Source: Flavobacteriales bacterium UBA5422 (GTDB lineage Bacteria > Bacteroidota > Bacteroidia > Flavobacteriales_D > Crocinitomicaceae). Taken from it: a stretch of 24,765 nt of DNA. The stretch lies in NCBI GenBank assembly GCA_002409405.1, contig DHNG01000029.1, forward strand, positions 41,187-65,951. Direction: 5' to 3'. The notes beneath the pieces are model-generated. The model searched no databases, was not told the origin of the DNA, and saw only the letters and a list, made by a program, of their open reading frames with translations. The stretch's first letter is position 1, and the number at the start of each line of letters is the position of its first letter. Below, piece by piece: positions 1-8,923 of this stretch. Made by a program: the position numbers and the translations under genes.

Positions 1-1
1 A

Positions 2-850
2 AATACGGAAGTCATTAAAAAACTCATTGACGAATATAGCCTGGACTTTAATGATGTAACGATCATTGATCCGAAATCAAAAGAAGAATTGGAGAGAAGG
101 ACGTGCTACGGGAAAAAATTCTTTGAAAAACGCAAACGAAAAGGTGTTACTGAGTTTGAAGCAATTCAGCTCATGCGCGAACGCAATCACTTTGGAGCAA
201 TGATGGTTGATAACGGAGATGCGGATGCAATGATTTCCGGGTTGACACGAAACTATCGCTCTGTTGTTCGTCCTGTCATTCAGGCAATCGGACTGGAAAA
301 AGATGTGAATACCGTAGCGGGAATGTACATCCTGAACACGAAACGAGGACCGCTGTTTTTGGCAGATACTACGATGAACCTCAATCCTACGGCTGAGGAA
401 ATTGCAGAGATTACTGCCAATGTAGCGAAGACAATGCGGAAGTTCAAAATTACACCGCGCATCGCATTACTGGCGTATTCTAACTTTGGTTCCTCACCAG
501 GAGAAGATTCTGAAAAAATGTCGAGAGCGACCGGGATTTTGCATCAGAAATATCCGAATTTGGTAGTAGACGGGGAATTACAGGCAAACTTTGCTTTGAA
601 CAGTGATCTGATGAATGAAAAATTCAGCTTTTCATTGTTGGCCAATAAGCAGGTAAATACACTGATTTTTCCGAACCTTTCATCAGGAAATATTGCCTAC
701 AAATTGTTGCAGGAAATTACAGAGGCGGATGCAATCGGACCAATTCTGATCGGGTTGAAAAAATCAGTACACGTACTGCAAATGGGAGCTTCTGTACGGG
801 AAATCATCAACATGGTCAAAGTTGCTGTCGTTGACGCTGGAAATAAATAA
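2..850 (+). CDS. maeB: NADP-dependent malic enzyme, C-terminal phosphotransacetylase-like domain (5' end missing)
   Basis: The reading frame is open from the window's left edge, so this is the last ~282 residues of a longer protein; a TTG at 89 is an internal Leu codon, not a start. The visible part matches the phosphate acetyl/butyryltransferase (PTA_PTB) fold: landmarks are ADTTMNLNPTAEEIAEIT, YSNFGSSPGE, VVDGELQANFAL, FPNLSSGNIAYKLLQ, and GPILIGLKKSVHVLQMGAS near the end. In MaeB-type malic enzymes (about 750 residues) this domain follows a malic domain and an NAD(P)-binding domain. It is generally regarded as regulatory (acetyl-CoA sensing), while the upstream part decarboxylates malate to pyruvate. 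A stand-alone Pta is the alternative, but Pta usually carries a DRTGG/P-loop N-terminus, and a malic enzyme directly upstream of ruvA is, from memory, a common Bacteroidota arrangement. ruvA starts 3 bp after the stop, suggesting co-transcription. Confidence 0.85.
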   Translation, partial: NTEVIKKLIDEYSLDFNDVTIIDPKSKEELERRTCYGKKFFEKRKRKGVTEFEAIQLMRERNHFGAMMVDNGDADAMISGLTRNYRSVVRPVIQAIGLEKDVNTVAGMYILNTKRGPLFLADTTMNLNPTAEEIAEITANVAKTMRKFKITPRIALLAYSNFGSSPGEDSEKMSRATGILHQKYPNLVVDGELQANFALNSDLMNEKFSFSLLANKQVNTLIFPNLSSGNIAYKLLQEITEADAIGPILIGLKKSVHVLQMGASVREIINMVKVAVVDAGNK

Positions 851-853
851 GAC

Positions 854-1429
854 ATGATTACGCACCTGAATGGAAAACTAGCTGAAAAAAATCCCACGAA
901 TATTGTTGTAGAATGCAACGGGGTTGGCTACTTTGTGAATATATCTCTTAATACATTCTCCGGACTCGGGAGCAATGAAGCAATTCGTATTTATACCAAA
1001 CTCATTGTACGTGAAGACGCACATGTGTTGTATGGATTTGCTACCACAGAGGAACGCGCGATGTTTGAACACCTGATTTCTGTTTCCGGAATAGGACCGA
1101 ATACAGCTATGATCATGCTTTCATCGTTGGTTCCGGAAGAAATTGCACATGCAATTCAGGTAGAAGATGTGCGTACAATCCAAAGTATTAAAGGCATTGG
1201 AGCTAAAACGGCTCAGCGTGTAATTATCGATTTGAAGGACAAAATGTTAAAAATGAACTTTTCAACTGAAAATATATTTGTCCAGAACAATACAAACCGA
1301 TTTGATGCGTTAACAGCATTGGTTTCGCTCGGCTTTGACAAAAAATCTGCTGAAAAGGCAATTGATAAAGTGACACAGGACGATGACTCCGTTGAAAAAA
1401 TAATTAAAGAAGCGTTGAAAATATTATAA
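854..1429 (+). CDS. ruvA: Holliday junction branch migration protein RuvA
   Basis: RuvA tetramers bind Holliday junctions and load the RuvB ATPase for branch migration during recombinational repair. At 191 residues it is close to the usual 190-205. The N-terminal OB-fold domain (about 1-63) begins MITHLNGKLAEKNPTNIVVE and contains the GVGYFVNIS strand. Domain II has two helix-hairpin-helix motifs, SGIGPNTAMIMLSSL (about 79-92) and IKGIGAKTAQRVIIDL (about 112-127), whose Gly-Ile-Gly loops contact the junction backbone. The C-terminal domain III (about 148-191, FDALTALVSLGFDKKSAEKAI) is the flexible RuvB-binding part. The ATG lies 3 bp after the malic-enzyme stop and the gene ends immediately before the sprA region, so the three genes are probably one transcript. 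Confidence 0.97.
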   Translation: MITHLNGKLAEKNPTNIVVECNGVGYFVNISLNTFSGLGSNEAIRIYTKLIVREDAHVLYGFATTEERAMFEHLISVSGIGPNTAMIMLSSLVPEEIAHAIQVEDVRTIQSIKGIGAKTAQRVIIDLKDKMLKMNFSTENIFVQNNTNRFDALTALVSLGFDKKSAEKAIDKVTQDDDSVEKIIKEALKIL

Positions 1430-1459
1430 GTGTTGAAAAATAAGGCACATCATCTACTT

Positions 1460-4400
1460 ATGGGAAAAACTGTAAGAATCATTTTCTTGATTCAGTTTGT
1501 ACTTGTATTATCAAATTTGAAAGCTCAGGATACATTGCGTTATCCAATCCCTCCAACATTTGACCCTACTCAGACGCAGCAAAACAGCTTCGACCTGGGA
1601 GATCCGTCTTCTGTTCAGCAGACGATTGTATACGATCCTGTGACGGGTACATATGTTTTTAAAGAAACAATCGGTGCTTCAGGAATGGACTACCGCCCAC
1701 CTTCCATGATGACATTGGAGGAATACCTGGAATACGAACGGAAAAAATCAATTCAGGATAACTGGAAAGATCGCATTGATCAGCAAACAGCAGACAGTCA
1801 GCCATTTGCTTTGCCAATAAAAATTGACAATAAATTATTTAAAAGTTTCTTCGGGTCGGATCAGATTACGATCAAGCCACAAGGAACTGTAGAAATAGGA
1901 CTGGGAGTTAACTCTTCCCGTTATGACAACCCGCTTCTTCCTGTTAAACAGAGAAGAATTACCCGTTTTGACTTCAACCAGAACATCAATTTTAGTGTGG
2001 TCGGACAGATCGGTACCCGAATGAAATTGGGGATGAGTTATAACACACAGGCCAATTTTGAATTCGATAATGTTACAAAACTAGAATACAACGGAGACGA
2101 AGATCAGATTATACAGAGTATCGCGTTAGGAAACGTATCACTCGACCTTCCTACCACGTTGATTCCAAGTTCTAAAACTCTTTTTGGTGCAAGTACCAAA
2201 TTGAAATTCGGACGGACAACAGTCGATTTGATTGCAGCTTCATCAAAAGGGCAACGAAAAGAAATTAAAGTGCAAGGAGGGGCACAAAAACAAACCTTTG
2301 AACTCTCAGCCGATCAGTACGAAGCGAACCGCCACTACTTCCTGAACTTTTACCACCGGAACAATTATGATGAAGCAATGAAAACATTGCCAATCGTTAA
2401 CTCTGGAATTAACATCTCGCGGATTGAAGTATGGGTAACCAACCGTACAAATACGACGGAAAATACAAGAAATATTGTTGCATTCACAGACTTGGGGGAA
2501 GGACTTGTTGAAAATGTAGAAGGAACGCCAGGAGGATATCCGGCTATTCCGGGACCCAACCCCTTGCCGGATAACGATATGAACGCATTGTATCAATGGG
2601 CTGCAGCACAGCCGGGTATCCGGAATTTTTCAGGCGCGGTAGCAACATTGGCATCACAGCCTGTCGCTCCGGGGCCGTTTACACAATCCATTCACTACGA
2701 AAAAGTAGAAAGTGCCAAGAAATTAAATGACGCAGAATTTACCTATAACGCCCAGCTCGGGTTTATATCCGTTAATATTCCGCTCAACAACGATGAAGTA
2801 TTAGCTGTAGGATACGAATATACATACAGAGGACAAACATATCGTGTGGGTGAATTGTCAACAGACGGAGTTGAGGGAACAGATGCCTTGATCCTGAAAT
2901 TATTGAAGCCAACCATGACCAATCCTGTCAACAAGTTGTGGGATTTGATGATGAAAAACGTTTATTCATTAGGTGCCTATCAGGTTGACCAAGTTGGATT
3001 TCGATTGGATATCTTGTACAATAACCCGGAAAACTCACTGTACATCCCGTTCTTCCCGCAAGATGGATTGGATGATCGACAAATTGTGACATTGTTGGAA
3101 ATGGATAAACTCAATCAGATGGGACAACCTTTCTCTGATGGGGTCTTTGACTATGTTCCAATGACACAGAGCGGAAGTCGTTTTGAAAACGGAGGTACCA
3201 TTAATCCGAGAAACGGACGGGTTTATTTTACAACGGTAGAACCATTCGGGAAGGTGCTTGCACAGAAACTCATCGATGCGAATATTCCTCAAACTACCGT
3301 CGACAGACTTGCATTTACGGAATTATACGATTCAACAAAGACAGCTGCACAACAAATTCCTTCGAAAAACAGATTCTTGTTCCGGGGAGAATACCAATCG
3401 TCTGTGACAGGTGACATTCCTCTCAACTCATTAAACGTTCCGGAAGGTGCTGTTTCTGTTACTGCAGGAGGAGTTAAATTGACAGAAGGGACTGATTATA
3501 CGGTTGATTACAACTTAGGACGCGTACGGATTTTGAACGAAGGTCTTTTGGCTTCTAATCAGGAAATCAAAGTTTCCGTTGAGAGTAATTCTGCATTCGG
3601 ATTTCAATCAAAATCATTATTCGGTGCACGCGTCGCCCACCGGTTTAGCCAGGACTTTAATGTCGGTGCTACCTGGATGCGTATGATGGAGCGTCCGGTG
3701 ACCCAAAAGATAGATATCGGTAATGAACCGTATAAAAATAACATTATTGGATTTGATGTTCAATACCGTACGGAACTTCCTTTCCTGACGAAATTAATCG
3801 ATAAATTACCGGTTATTTCGACCAAAGAAAAATCAATCCTGACATTTTCCGGAGAATTTGCGCATTTGATTCCGGGACAACCCAGAGCAATCAGTAGTTC
3901 CGGTATTTCATATGTAGATGATTTTGAAGGCTCGCAAAGTACCATCGATCTGACAAGCTTGAATGCATGGTATATGGCGTCCGTGCCAATGGGACAACCG
4001 AGTTTATTCCCTGAAGCAGCAGGTTTGGGACTTACAAAAACCTTCAACCGTTCTAAAATTGCCTGGTATCGGATTGACAACATTTTCTACGGACAAAATT
4101 CCAATACCCCTCAACACATTGCTAATGACCCAATGGTCAATTCTGATAGTCGAACGAGAAATGTAATCTATAAGGACGTATTTCCATTGCAACAACAACA
4201 ATATGGAGCAATACCAAACCTGCAGTTGCTGGAAGTCGCTTATTACCCGAAAGAAAGGGGAATGTATAACTACGATACAACGGGATTTGTAGACGCAGAC
4301 GGGTTGTTTACCAATCCGCAGGATCGATGGGGAGGAATAATGCGTGCCATGACAACAACAGATTTTGAGTTGGCAAATATCGAATACATTCAGTTCTGGG

Positions 4401-7400
4401 TATTGGACCCGTTTAACCAGGATGCGGAAGATGCAAATCCGAACACATTCATGACAGGAGGAGATTTGTATTTTAACTTAGGGAACATTTCAGAAGATAT
4501 TTTACCGGATTCCCGCAAAAGTTACGAAAACGGATTGTCTCCGAGCAACAGCCCGGGACTCAATGATATGGATACCACTGATTGGGCACAAATTCCGAAT
4601 GCACAGGTCACAGTCAACGCGTTTGATAATAACCCACAGTCACGAATCAACCAGGATGTTGGTTTGGATGGATTTAATAATGCGAGCGAACAGGTACAAT
4701 TTGCCAATTACCTGGCTTGGGTAAACGGAAATTCTACATTATCTGCAGCAGCAAAAGCACGAATGATTGCCGATCCTTCTTCAGATGATTACAACTACTA
4801 CCTGGATGACAACTATGATCAACAACAATTAGGTGTGTTGGAACGGTATAAGAAATACAACGGAATGGAAGGAAATTCCCCGACTCCGGAAATGTATGAT
4901 ACCATGAATGTCAATGGATATAGTACTGTTGGTCCGCGTCTGGACCCGGACCGGGAAGATATCAACCAGGATAACAACCTGCAGGAAACAGAAAATTATT
5001 TCCAGTATAAAATCAGTCTGAGACCTCAGGACATGGTTGTCGGAACGAATTACATTACGAATAAACAAGAATTTGAAAAGGGAAATAATGTTAAAGAATA
5101 TTGGTACCAATTTAAAATTCCGGTTCGTGATTTCTCTTCCCGAATCAATGGAATCGTAGATTTTCGTTCCATTCGGTTTATGCGGATGTTCCTGAAAGAT
5201 TTTGACGAAGAAGTGTTGTTGCGTTTTGCAAAACTGGAATTGGTGCGCGGAGAATGGAGGAGGTATTTGCAGGACTTGAGTCAGCCGGGGGAAGGAGTCG
5301 TAACAGACCCGAACCTGACAAGCTTTGATATCGGTGCGGTAAACATTCAGGAAAACTCTGACAGATCGCCAATCAAATACATTATTCCTCCGGGGATCCA
5401 ACGGGAAATAGATCCTTCTCAGCAGGTACAGCGTCAGATGAATGAGCAATCATTGACATTGGAAGTATGTGGTTTGCAAGATGGAGACGCAAGAGCTGCA
5501 TACAAAAATGTAACATTTGATGTGCGTGGTTACAAGAAAATGAAATTGTTTGTTCACGCTGAATCAATGGTGAATCAGATTCCGATTGATAATGAAGACC
5601 TGACTGTATTTGTCCGGTTGGGAACAGACTTTACCGAAAATTATTATGAATACGAAGTCCCGTTGACAGTGACAGCAGCTCAGGCCACTCTAGATACGGA
5701 TGTATGGCCGGAAGCAAATAACATTGAAATCGTATTCGATGATTTCACAAAACTAAAGCAAAAAAGAAACAACCTGATTGAAGGAGGAAGTTCCACGCTT
5801 TCCTATAATTTAGAATACAGTGAACCGGATCCGAATTATGGAAACAAGCGTATTCGTGTAAAAGGAAATCCAAACTTTCAGGGAATTAAAACCATTATGA
5901 TCGGGGTGAGAAACCCGAAAAATAATGCAGCTAATCCATGGCAGGACGATGGAATGGCACATTGTGGAATCATCTGGGTGAATGAATTGCGATTAACAGA
6001 CTTCGTTTCAGAAGGAGGTTCGGCAGCAATTGCCCAAATGCAGATTCAGGGAGCAGATTTCTTTAATATTTCTGCATCCGGAAGCTATTCCGGTTATAAC
6101 TGGGGGGCAGTCGATAGCCGCGTTCAGGAACGTCAACGGGATCAGCGAATCAATGCGAATTTTAATTCCAACTGGCAATTAGGACAGTTTTTCGGTAAAA
6201 AATTCGGACTGTCACTGCCGTTTTTCTTTGGGTACTCCATCGGTGTGATTAACCCGGAATTCGACCCGTATAACCCGGATATTAAATTATCAGATTACGG
6301 AGGAGAGGAAAGAAGAAGAAGAGCAAAAGAGGGACAGGATTTTACAGAACGCATTTCATATAACTTTACAAATGTCAGAAAACAACTGGCACCGGGAGCG
6401 AAACCTGCATTCTGGAGAATTGCCAACTGGTCGGCTTCCTATTCATATTCTGAAGATTTAAAACGCGATTTTAATATCAAGTACGATCGTACGCGCATTT
6501 GGTCAGGAAACCTGAACTATAACTACACATTCCAGGCAAAACCTTGGGAACCGTTTAAAAATGTCTTCAAAAAAGACAAGCTCAAAAAGTCAAAATGGCT
6601 GGCGTTGGTGCGTGATGTGAATTTATATTACCTTCCTAAGAACTTCAGTTTCTCGAACGATGTATTAAGAAGCTATAACGAGCGTCAGGTGAAAAATAAT
6701 ATTGTTCCGGATTATGAATTCCAACCGGTTTATATCAAGCGATTTACCTGGAACAGAAGTTATAATTTAGGATACGATATTACCAAAAATTTAAAACTGA
6801 CGTTTACAGCCAATAACCGGGCAATCTTCGAAGAAGCAGATGGTCAGGTTGACAGAAAAGAAAATCCGAATTTATATAGAGAGTTTAAAGACTCCATCCG
6901 TACACAGATGGCGACATTTGGAAAAACGGTTGATTACACACATAATTATAACATCAATTATACGTTGCCACTGAATAAAATCCCTGCATTGGATTGGACC
7001 ACGGCGACAATTACCTATGGTGGTACTTATAACTGGCAACGAGCTCCTCTTGCACAGACAGAATTTGGAAATACGATACAAAATAACAGAACAATCAACG
7101 CGCAGACACAGCTGAATTTTACGAATCTGTACAACAAACTGCCGTTTTTTAAGAAAGTACTCGCAGATGGAAATGTGCTGAGAAATACAGCTTCGGCAAG
7201 AGGAAGGGCAACTACAGATGGTGCCAAACCGGAAACTTCGTCGACAAAGCAGCCTAAAAAAGAACCTTCCATTGAAGAAAAATACCCGAAACCTGTTCCG
7301 CCGAAACCGGAAGAGGAGATGACAGAAAAGGAAAAGAAAAAATGGGACAAGGTTATCAAACGATGGGAACGAAAGGTAGAACGTGCGAAAAAACGAAAAG

Positions 7401-8809
7401 ACAAAGTTCATCCTGTTACCGGATTCTTTGCCCGTTTGGTAATGTCTGTGAGAAATGTGGGAGGTACGTACACGCAAAATAATGGTACATTACTACCGGG
7501 ATATGCACAAGAGACCAGAATTCTAGGATTTGACTCCGGGTTTGATGCTCCGATGAGCGGATTTATTTTCGGTAAACAACGATACAGTGTAACCGGAAAA
7601 GATACCGGATTTGACTTTGCGCGGACAGCTGCTCAGAATGGATGGTTGGTGCAAAATGAGAACATCAACAGACAGTATACGAACACGCATGTTCAAAACA
7701 TTACGATTCGTGCCGGTTTAGAACCGTTGAAGGATTTGACGATTGAGCTGACAGCGAACAGAACGTATGGAAATAGTTCAACAGAGTTCTTCCGATGGAA
7801 TTCACTGACAAATTCATATGAAGGTCAGAGCCGGGTTGATATTTCCCAGTTGACATACACCAATGTATCGATCGGTTCCGCATTTGCGGCTCTTGGAGAT
7901 AATTATAGTTCAAATGTCTTCCAAAAATTATTGGATAACAGAAAAGAAGTTTCCAGGTTAGTCGGTTCGCAAAATTCAAATGCGACTCAGCTTGGTTCGG
8001 GGTATTATTCGGGATACAACGGAAGTCAACAAGACGTGTTGATCGGAGCATTCTTAACATCCTATACAAACAGGAAAGTGAATGATAAAAATATCAACCC
8101 GATCAAAAACGTTCCGCTTCCGAACTGGTCAATCAATTACAACGGATTGTCCAAAATGGAATTCATGAAAAAATACGTACGTACGTTTGTGATCAAACAC
8201 GCATATACATCAACAGTGTCCATTTCAGGAATGCAAACAAATCTGAATGCCATTTTTGATGGAAACGACAACCCGACCGCGTTGGACATCAACAATAATT
8301 ACATCACGAGAATGCAGGTACAAAACGTAACGATGTCAGAACGTTTTAACCCGTTGATTGGTTTCGATGCAACGTGGTTGATCAAAAAGCAAGGATTGAT
8401 TACGAAGTTTGAAATCTCGAAAGACAGAAGTTCTACTCTGTCTCTGAATAACAATCAGGTTACAGAAGTATTGGGAACAACATATGTGATTGGTACGGGA
8501 TATAAATTCTCACAAGTGAGGTTACCAATCAAAAATCTGAAACCAAGCGATATGAACTTGCGGATAGATTTCTCGCTTCGCGATAACCTGACAGTGATCA
8601 GAAAAGTGGTTGAGAATACAAACCAGGCTACAGCAGGTCAGAAAGTAATGTCGATTAAAGGTTCAATCGATTACAACGTAGGACGATTCTTAATTCTTCA
8701 GTTGTATTATGATCAGGTAATCAATACACCGAAGATTGCGACATCGTATCCGACAGGTAACATGAGTACAGGTATCAAACTTAGATATAACCTTGCAGGG
8801 GTTCAGTAA
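1460..8809 (+). CDS. sprA: Cell surface protein SprA, type IX secretion outer-membrane translocon
   Basis: SprA is the very large outer-membrane beta-barrel through which T9SS cargo crosses the outer membrane, and it is required for gliding in motile Flavobacteriia. The product is about 2449 residues from ATG 1460, close to the ~2400 of known SprA proteins. It opens with a signal peptide (MGKTVRIIFLIQFVLVLSNL, cleavage near KAQ-D). Family landmarks include the N-terminal barrel stretch GTVEIGLGVNSSRYDNPLLP, the DDFEGSQSTIDL segment and WVNELRLTDF. The sequence is rich in alternating aromatic/polar strands and has few cysteines. A Lys/Glu/Pro-rich insert lies at residues ~1928-1985 (7243-7413). 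A GTG at 1430, directly after the ruvA stop, would add ten residues; I prefer the ATG because it gives a compact signal peptide. Neither start has a clear Shine-Dalgarno. The gene sits at the end of a maeB-ruvA-sprA run. Confidence 0.96.
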   Translation: MGKTVRIIFLIQFVLVLSNLKAQDTLRYPIPPTFDPTQTQQNSFDLGDPSSVQQTIVYDPVTGTYVFKETIGASGMDYRPPSMMTLEEYLEYERKKSIQDNWKDRIDQQTADSQPFALPIKIDNKLFKSFFGSDQITIKPQGTVEIGLGVNSSRYDNPLLPVKQRRITRFDFNQNINFSVVGQIGTRMKLGMSYNTQANFEFDNVTKLEYNGDEDQIIQSIALGNVSLDLPTTLIPSSKTLFGASTKLKFGRTTVDLIAASSKGQRKEIKVQGGAQKQTFELSADQYEANRHYFLNFYHRNNYDEAMKTLPIVNSGINISRIEVWVTNRTNTTENTRNIVAFTDLGEGLVENVEGTPGGYPAIPGPNPLPDNDMNALYQWAAAQPGIRNFSGAVATLASQPVAPGPFTQSIHYEKVESAKKLNDAEFTYNAQLGFISVNIPLNNDEVLAVGYEYTYRGQTYRVGELSTDGVEGTDALILKLLKPTMTNPVNKLWDLMMKNVYSLGAYQVDQVGFRLDILYNNPENSLYIPFFPQDGLDDRQIVTLLEMDKLNQMGQPFSDGVFDYVPMTQSGSRFENGGTINPRNGRVYFTTVEPFGKVLAQKLIDANIPQTTVDRLAFTELYDSTKTAAQQIPSKNRFLFRGEYQSSVTGDIPLNSLNVPEGAVSVTAGGVKLTEGTDYTVDYNLGRVRILNEGLLASNQEIKVSVESNSAFGFQSKSLFGARVAHRFSQDFNVGATWMRMMERPVTQKIDIGNEPYKNNIIGFDVQYRTELPFLTKLIDKLPVISTKEKSILTFSGEFAHLIPGQPRAISSSGISYVDDFEGSQSTIDLTSLNAWYMASVPMGQPSLFPEAAGLGLTKTFNRSKIAWYRIDNIFYGQNSNTPQHIANDPMVNSDSRTRNVIYKDVFPLQQQQYGAIPNLQLLEVAYYPKERGMYNYDTTGFVDADGLFTNPQDRWGGIMRAMTTTDFELANIEYIQFWVLDPFNQDAEDANPNTFMTGGDLYFNLGNISEDILPDSRKSYENGLSPSNSPGLNDMDTTDWAQIPNAQVTVNAFDNNPQSRINQDVGLDGFNNASEQVQFANYLAWVNGNSTLSAAAKARMIADPSSDDYNYYLDDNYDQQQLGVLERYKKYNGMEGNSPTPEMYDTMNVNGYSTVGPRLDPDREDINQDNNLQETENYFQYKISLRPQDMVVGTNYITNKQEFEKGNNVKEYWYQFKIPVRDFSSRINGIVDFRSIRFMRMFLKDFDEEVLLRFAKLELVRGEWRRYLQDLSQPGEGVVTDPNLTSFDIGAVNIQENSDRSPIKYIIPPGIQREIDPSQQVQRQMNEQSLTLEVCGLQDGDARAAYKNVTFDVRGYKKMKLFVHAESMVNQIPIDNEDLTVFVRLGTDFTENYYEYEVPLTVTAAQATLDTDVWPEANNIEIVFDDFTKLKQKRNNLIEGGSSTLSYNLEYSEPDPNYGNKRIRVKGNPNFQGIKTIMIGVRNPKNNAANPWQDDGMAHCGIIWVNELRLTDFVSEGGSAAIAQMQIQGADFFNISASGSYSGYNWGAVDSRVQERQRDQRINANFNSNWQLGQFFGKKFGLSLPFFFGYSIGVINPEFDPYNPDIKLSDYGGEERRRRAKEGQDFTERISYNFTNVRKQLAPGAKPAFWRIANWSASYSYSEDLKRDFNIKYDRTRIWSGNLNYNYTFQAKPWEPFKNVFKKDKLKKSKWLALVRDVNLYYLPKNFSFSNDVLRSYNERQVKNNIVPDYEFQPVYIKRFTWNRSYNLGYDITKNLKLTFTANNRAIFEEADGQVDRKENPNLYREFKDSIRTQMATFGKTVDYTHNYNINYTLPLNKIPALDWTTATITYGGTYNWQRAPLAQTEFGNTIQNNRTINAQTQLNFTNLYNKLPFFKKVLADGNVLRNTASARGRATTDGAKPETSSTKQPKKEPSIEEKYPKPVPPKPEEEMTEKEKKKWDKVIKRWERKVERAKKRKDKVHPVTGFFARLVMSVRNVGGTYTQNNGTLLPGYAQETRILGFDSGFDAPMSGFIFGKQRYSVTGKDTGFDFARTAAQNGWLVQNENINRQYTNTHVQNITIRAGLEPLKDLTIELTANRTYGNSSTEFFRWNSLTNSYEGQSRVDISQLTYTNVSIGSAFAALGDNYSSNVFQKLLDNRKEVSRLVGSQNSNATQLGSGYYSGYNGSQQDVLIGAFLTSYTNRKVNDKNINPIKNVPLPNWSINYNGLSKMEFMKKYVRTFVIKHAYTSTVSISGMQTNLNAIFDGNDNPTALDINNNYITRMQVQNVTMSERFNPLIGFDATWLIKKQGLITKFEISKDRSSTLSLNNNQVTEVLGTTYVIGTGYKFSQVRLPIKNLKPSDMNLRIDFSLRDNLTVIRKVVENTNQATAGQKVMSIKGSIDYNVGRFLILQLYYDQVINTPKIATSYPTGNMSTGIKLRYNLAGVQ

Positions 8810-8859
8810 TTAGGAATCCTAAGATTATTAATTATTAAATGTGTTAATTTTTCGATAAA

Positions 8860-8891
8860 TTGCGGATAATTTTCAAAATAGTTTATTTTTG
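8860..8891 (+). promoter_or_regulatory. Bacteroidota-type promoter for the T9SS cargo gene at 8924
   Basis: A TTG at 8860-8862 is followed by 21 bp and then TATTTTTG at 8884-8891, matching the Bacteroidota -33/-7 consensus (TTTG, about 17-23 bp, TAnnTTTG). The ATG lies 32 nt after the -7 element, leaving a short leader. The gene is therefore probably transcribed independently of sprA. Confidence 0.7.
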
Positions 8892-8923
8892 TAGTTCTAT
8901 TAATTTTTATATTACCTTATAAC

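Noticed and set aside
89..91. TTG as start of a complete 253-residue protein.
   Set aside because: The frame is open to the window edge with sensible upstream sequence, so the gene is simply truncated by the window.
4829..7477. Long open frames on the minus strand opposite sprA (for example 4829-5449 and 6872-7477).
   Set aside because: Their translations have compositions typical of antisense reading, no domain signature, and lie wholly within a clearly functional sprA.
8810..8822. Palindrome TTAGGAATCCTAA just after sprA as a terminator.
   Set aside because: As a hairpin the stem is only 5 bp and no T-run follows; readthrough is at least as likely.
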